64,000 bases of DNA, taken from the NCBI GenBank assembly GCA_964247055.1, contig OZ176054.1, forward strand, positions 5,022,001-5,086,000, in the 5' to 3' direction. The position numbers and the translations under genes are program-made. The stretch comes from Paragordius varius (taxonomy: Eukaryota; Nematomorpha). This document shows, piece after piece, positions 62,291-64,000 of the stretch; position 1 is the stretch's first letter; each line of letters starts with the position of its first letter. The notes under the pieces were generated by a model, which saw only the letters and a list, made by a program, of their open reading frames with translations, had not been told where the DNA came from and ran no database searches.

Positions 62291-62838
62291 TATTAACTAT
62301 TTTTTAAAATAACCCCCCTAACCCTCAAGTCGGAAGGACTTCCTCGGGCTGCGTAGCAGCACGAGATTTAAGCTAGTAATATATATAATATGCAGTTTTG
62401 TTGTAATGGCCAAGGAATAGTTTTTAATTTATTTAGAGCGCTGAAAAAAGGTATTTAGTTATCCTAAATATCTGTATTTTCAATTTTCCTACTGCTCCAA
62501 AATAGGAGAACCTATTTCCAAAGTTTTTTTGAAATTAAAAAATGGACTTATTTTTTATAGGCATTGTTATATTATTTTTGGCTATATATTATTTCGTGAT
62601 TGTGAAATTCGAACACACTTTAAACGGGATATGTAAGAAATTTCATTATTAATTTAGAATTTAAATACTTCATCGTATAAGTGATATATAACTATATTTT
62701 TTATAGAGATAAGCTATTCTCTTTCCAAAGTAATAATATATTTAAAATCTTTATAAAATGGCTGAACCATCCTCTGCTAATGAATTCAGTTGAATATTTT
62801 ATAAAAATTATCATACTCTTGTATTTATCAACATCTAA
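62291..62838. other. Spacer with a GC-rich 40-bp island
   Basis: A GC-rich patch (cggaaggacttcctcgggct then gcgtagcagcacgag, about 62,331-62,367) stands out just past the satellite. The remainder is A+T-rich with nothing recognised. Confidence 0.4.
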
Positions 62839-63112
62839 AGCAGGCTGTCTAACATAAATGGATTCGCGGGTAGCATTTTTGACTCAAAAATCCCCGCGGG
62901 CCGCATTTAAAATATATAGAGGCATTTTTAAGCATAAATGCAAAATATTATAACAAATTTGTATAGTTCTTGTCGATTAGAAAGATTTATTAAATAAAAT
63001 TGTTTGAAAATATCTATTTTATTGAGGTTTTGTGGGATATTTTTGCAAATCATAGATTTCCAAATTTTTCGCTGATCGCACATGAAGTCTTGGGGGTCAC
63101 TTGTTGGTGATA
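62839..63112. mobile_element. hAT-like terminal relic
   Basis: Contains gcaggctgtctaacataaat followed by ttcgcgggtagc and ccccgcgggccgcatttaaa, resembling the solo end at 2,000-2,204. Eroded; no transposase. Confidence 0.45.
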
Positions 63113-63291
63113 AAGGTAAATAACACGATACTTTTAAGATGATCGTTCTAGATAGCCTTATATAATGTTAACTCTTTTACATGTAGATAAATAGGATAAG
63201 GGAACTATTATATAATTATTTTTTAGAGCGACAGTTTTACTGTCAAAATAATCGCTGGAATAGGTTATAATTGGAATTATATTTATTCTGA

Positions 63292-63297
63292 TACCAT
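63292..63297 (-). terminator. AATAAA poly(A) signal of the right-edge gene
   Basis: AATAAA on the minus strand, about 40 nt downstream of the TAA at 63336. Confidence 0.45.
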
Positions 63298-63335
63298 ATA
63301 TATTATCTAATTTTTACATGTGCAGTTTTTACAGA

Positions 63336-64000
63336 TTACAATATATTACAAAATTGACTTTTGATGCGTGTGAATGAGTTTGGATAACTAGTTGTGTGGG
63401 AAGTCAAAGTCGATTTACGATCCAAACATGCTGTCGAAACTGATTCGGAAGTTACCTTATTTGTCGTGTGAAGAGATTTAAAAATTGAAATGATTTTATG
63501 AGTCGGAGATATTGTTTTAGCCTTAACCTTGTTGGCGGCGTCATAAAAATTGACTTTGGAGTGTTGATCCACAGAAATTTTGGGAGGATCGGCCGAAAAA
63601 TCTAACGAATGCGGATAGGAAAATGTATTGGTTGTTTGGAAAGATTCACGGTTATCGAGCGCTGATACTAATTTGAGGGATGGATTATGTATCATGTTTG
63701 AATTTCCGGATGTAGTGGGCTTATTTTTTTTAATGTCATTGGAAATATCTGGGAAAACGATACTTTCCATACGAGTTGGATCTTCGTTATTCAAAATAAT
63801 TGTTTTATCAGAGGAATACGACATTGGTTTTATTGAAGGTGATGGTTGTGTTGTTTCAAACGAATAATTTTGGTTTTCACGCTGATTATTAAAGGTTTCC
63901 GTTGGTTCAGACAATTGCATCAAAGTTTTTCGCCTTGTTAATAATCTGTTATCATTATTAATATCATTGTCTCCGTTATTACTTTTTAGACTGGTGTCAG
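63336..64000 (-). CDS. C-terminal exon of an unidentified Ser/Thr/Asn-rich protein (partial)
   Basis: The minus-strand frame is open from the right edge of the window to a TAA at 63336-63338, at least 220 codons without interruption, which is long for DNA this A+T-rich. Composition is rich in Ser, Thr, Asn and Lys with little hydrophobic content, as in a disordered cytoplasmic or nuclear tail. A basic patch (LLTRRKTLMMQLSEP) near the start of the visible part could be a phosphorylation site for basophilic kinases. The internal Met codons are not necessarily starts, because the frame continues upstream. An AATAAA lies about 40 nt past the stop. Codon use looks less A+T-biased than in the flanks. 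The family cannot be told from this tail. Confidence 0.7.
   Translation of the reverse strand, partial: DTSLKSNNGDNDINNDNRLLTRRKTLMQLSEPTETFNNQRENQNYSFETTQPSPSIKPMSYSSDKTIILNNEDPTRMESIVFPDISNDIKKNKPTTSGNSNMIHNPSLKLVSALDNRESFQTTNTFSYPHSLDFSADPPKISVDQHSKVNFYDAANKVKAKTISPTHKIISIFKSLHTTNKVTSESVSTACLDRKSTLTSHTTSYPNSFTRIKSQFCNIL

Noticed and set aside
1-64000. rRNA, tRNA or other structured RNA genes
   Set aside because: I found no tRNA-like box A/B pair with a cloverleaf and no rRNA-like block, though I cannot run a covariance search.

Overview
The window is nuclear DNA from an animal with a very A+T-rich genome (roughly three quarters A+T by eye). Genes are split by GT-AG introns. The families present (a kelch-like gene with a BACK domain, several hAT lineages, Tc1/mariner-like MITEs, a Penelope-like GIY-YIG fragment) fit a metazoan. 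I cannot name the lineage. I see no bacterial, organellar or viral sequence, no rRNA or tRNA gene, and no CRISPR array.

The layout is a large tandem duplication. Bases 1 to about 22,100 recur at 30,829 to about 52,950 with an offset of 30,828. The two copies are virtually identical for 21 kb: I saw one (TA) unit of length difference near 20,690 and a handful of substitutions after 21,180. Identity then drops abruptly. The next stretch (about 22,140-24,766 against 52,970-56,640) is still homologous but is a mosaic of about 85-97% identity with private transposon insertions. Beyond that the copies are unrelated. Position 1 falls inside a transposon, so the repeat unit continues to the left of the window.

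Each unit carries two genes on the minus strand. The first is a 17-exon gene for a secreted, heavily sequon-bearing protein of about 700 residues that I do not recognise (13,421-23,120 and 44,249-53,939). Exon phases agree throughout and both copies are open. Their first two exons and last thirteen exons are identical, but exons 3-4 have diverged strongly, mostly by amino-acid replacement. The second is a BACK plus kelch-repeat gene without a visible BTB domain (238-3,522 partial; 27,848-34,350 whole). It reads through eight phase-consistent exons except for two in-frame TGA codons, one at the kelch tryptophan position. A third minus-strand gene enters at the right edge (63,336-64,000); only its Ser/Thr/Asn-rich C-terminal tail is visible.

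Most of the rest is transposon debris. It includes a hAT element inserted in kelch intron 6 with a perfect 8-bp target duplication, an older hAT with a Penelope-like fragment inside it, and a ZBED5/Buster-like hAT relic carrying a nested hAT MITE. Three independent copies of that MITE each have 8-bp target duplications. There are also a 1.17-kb near-perfect palindrome in an intron of the secreted-protein gene, a foldback element built from 21-bp repeats, a 171-bp Tc1-like MITE, several solo hAT ends, and a degenerate satellite of about 158 bp at 60.5-62.3 kb. I found no multi-gene enzymatic system. The strongest candidates for something new are the unrecognised secreted-protein family with its locally divergent N-terminal exons, and the TGA-bearing kelch gene.
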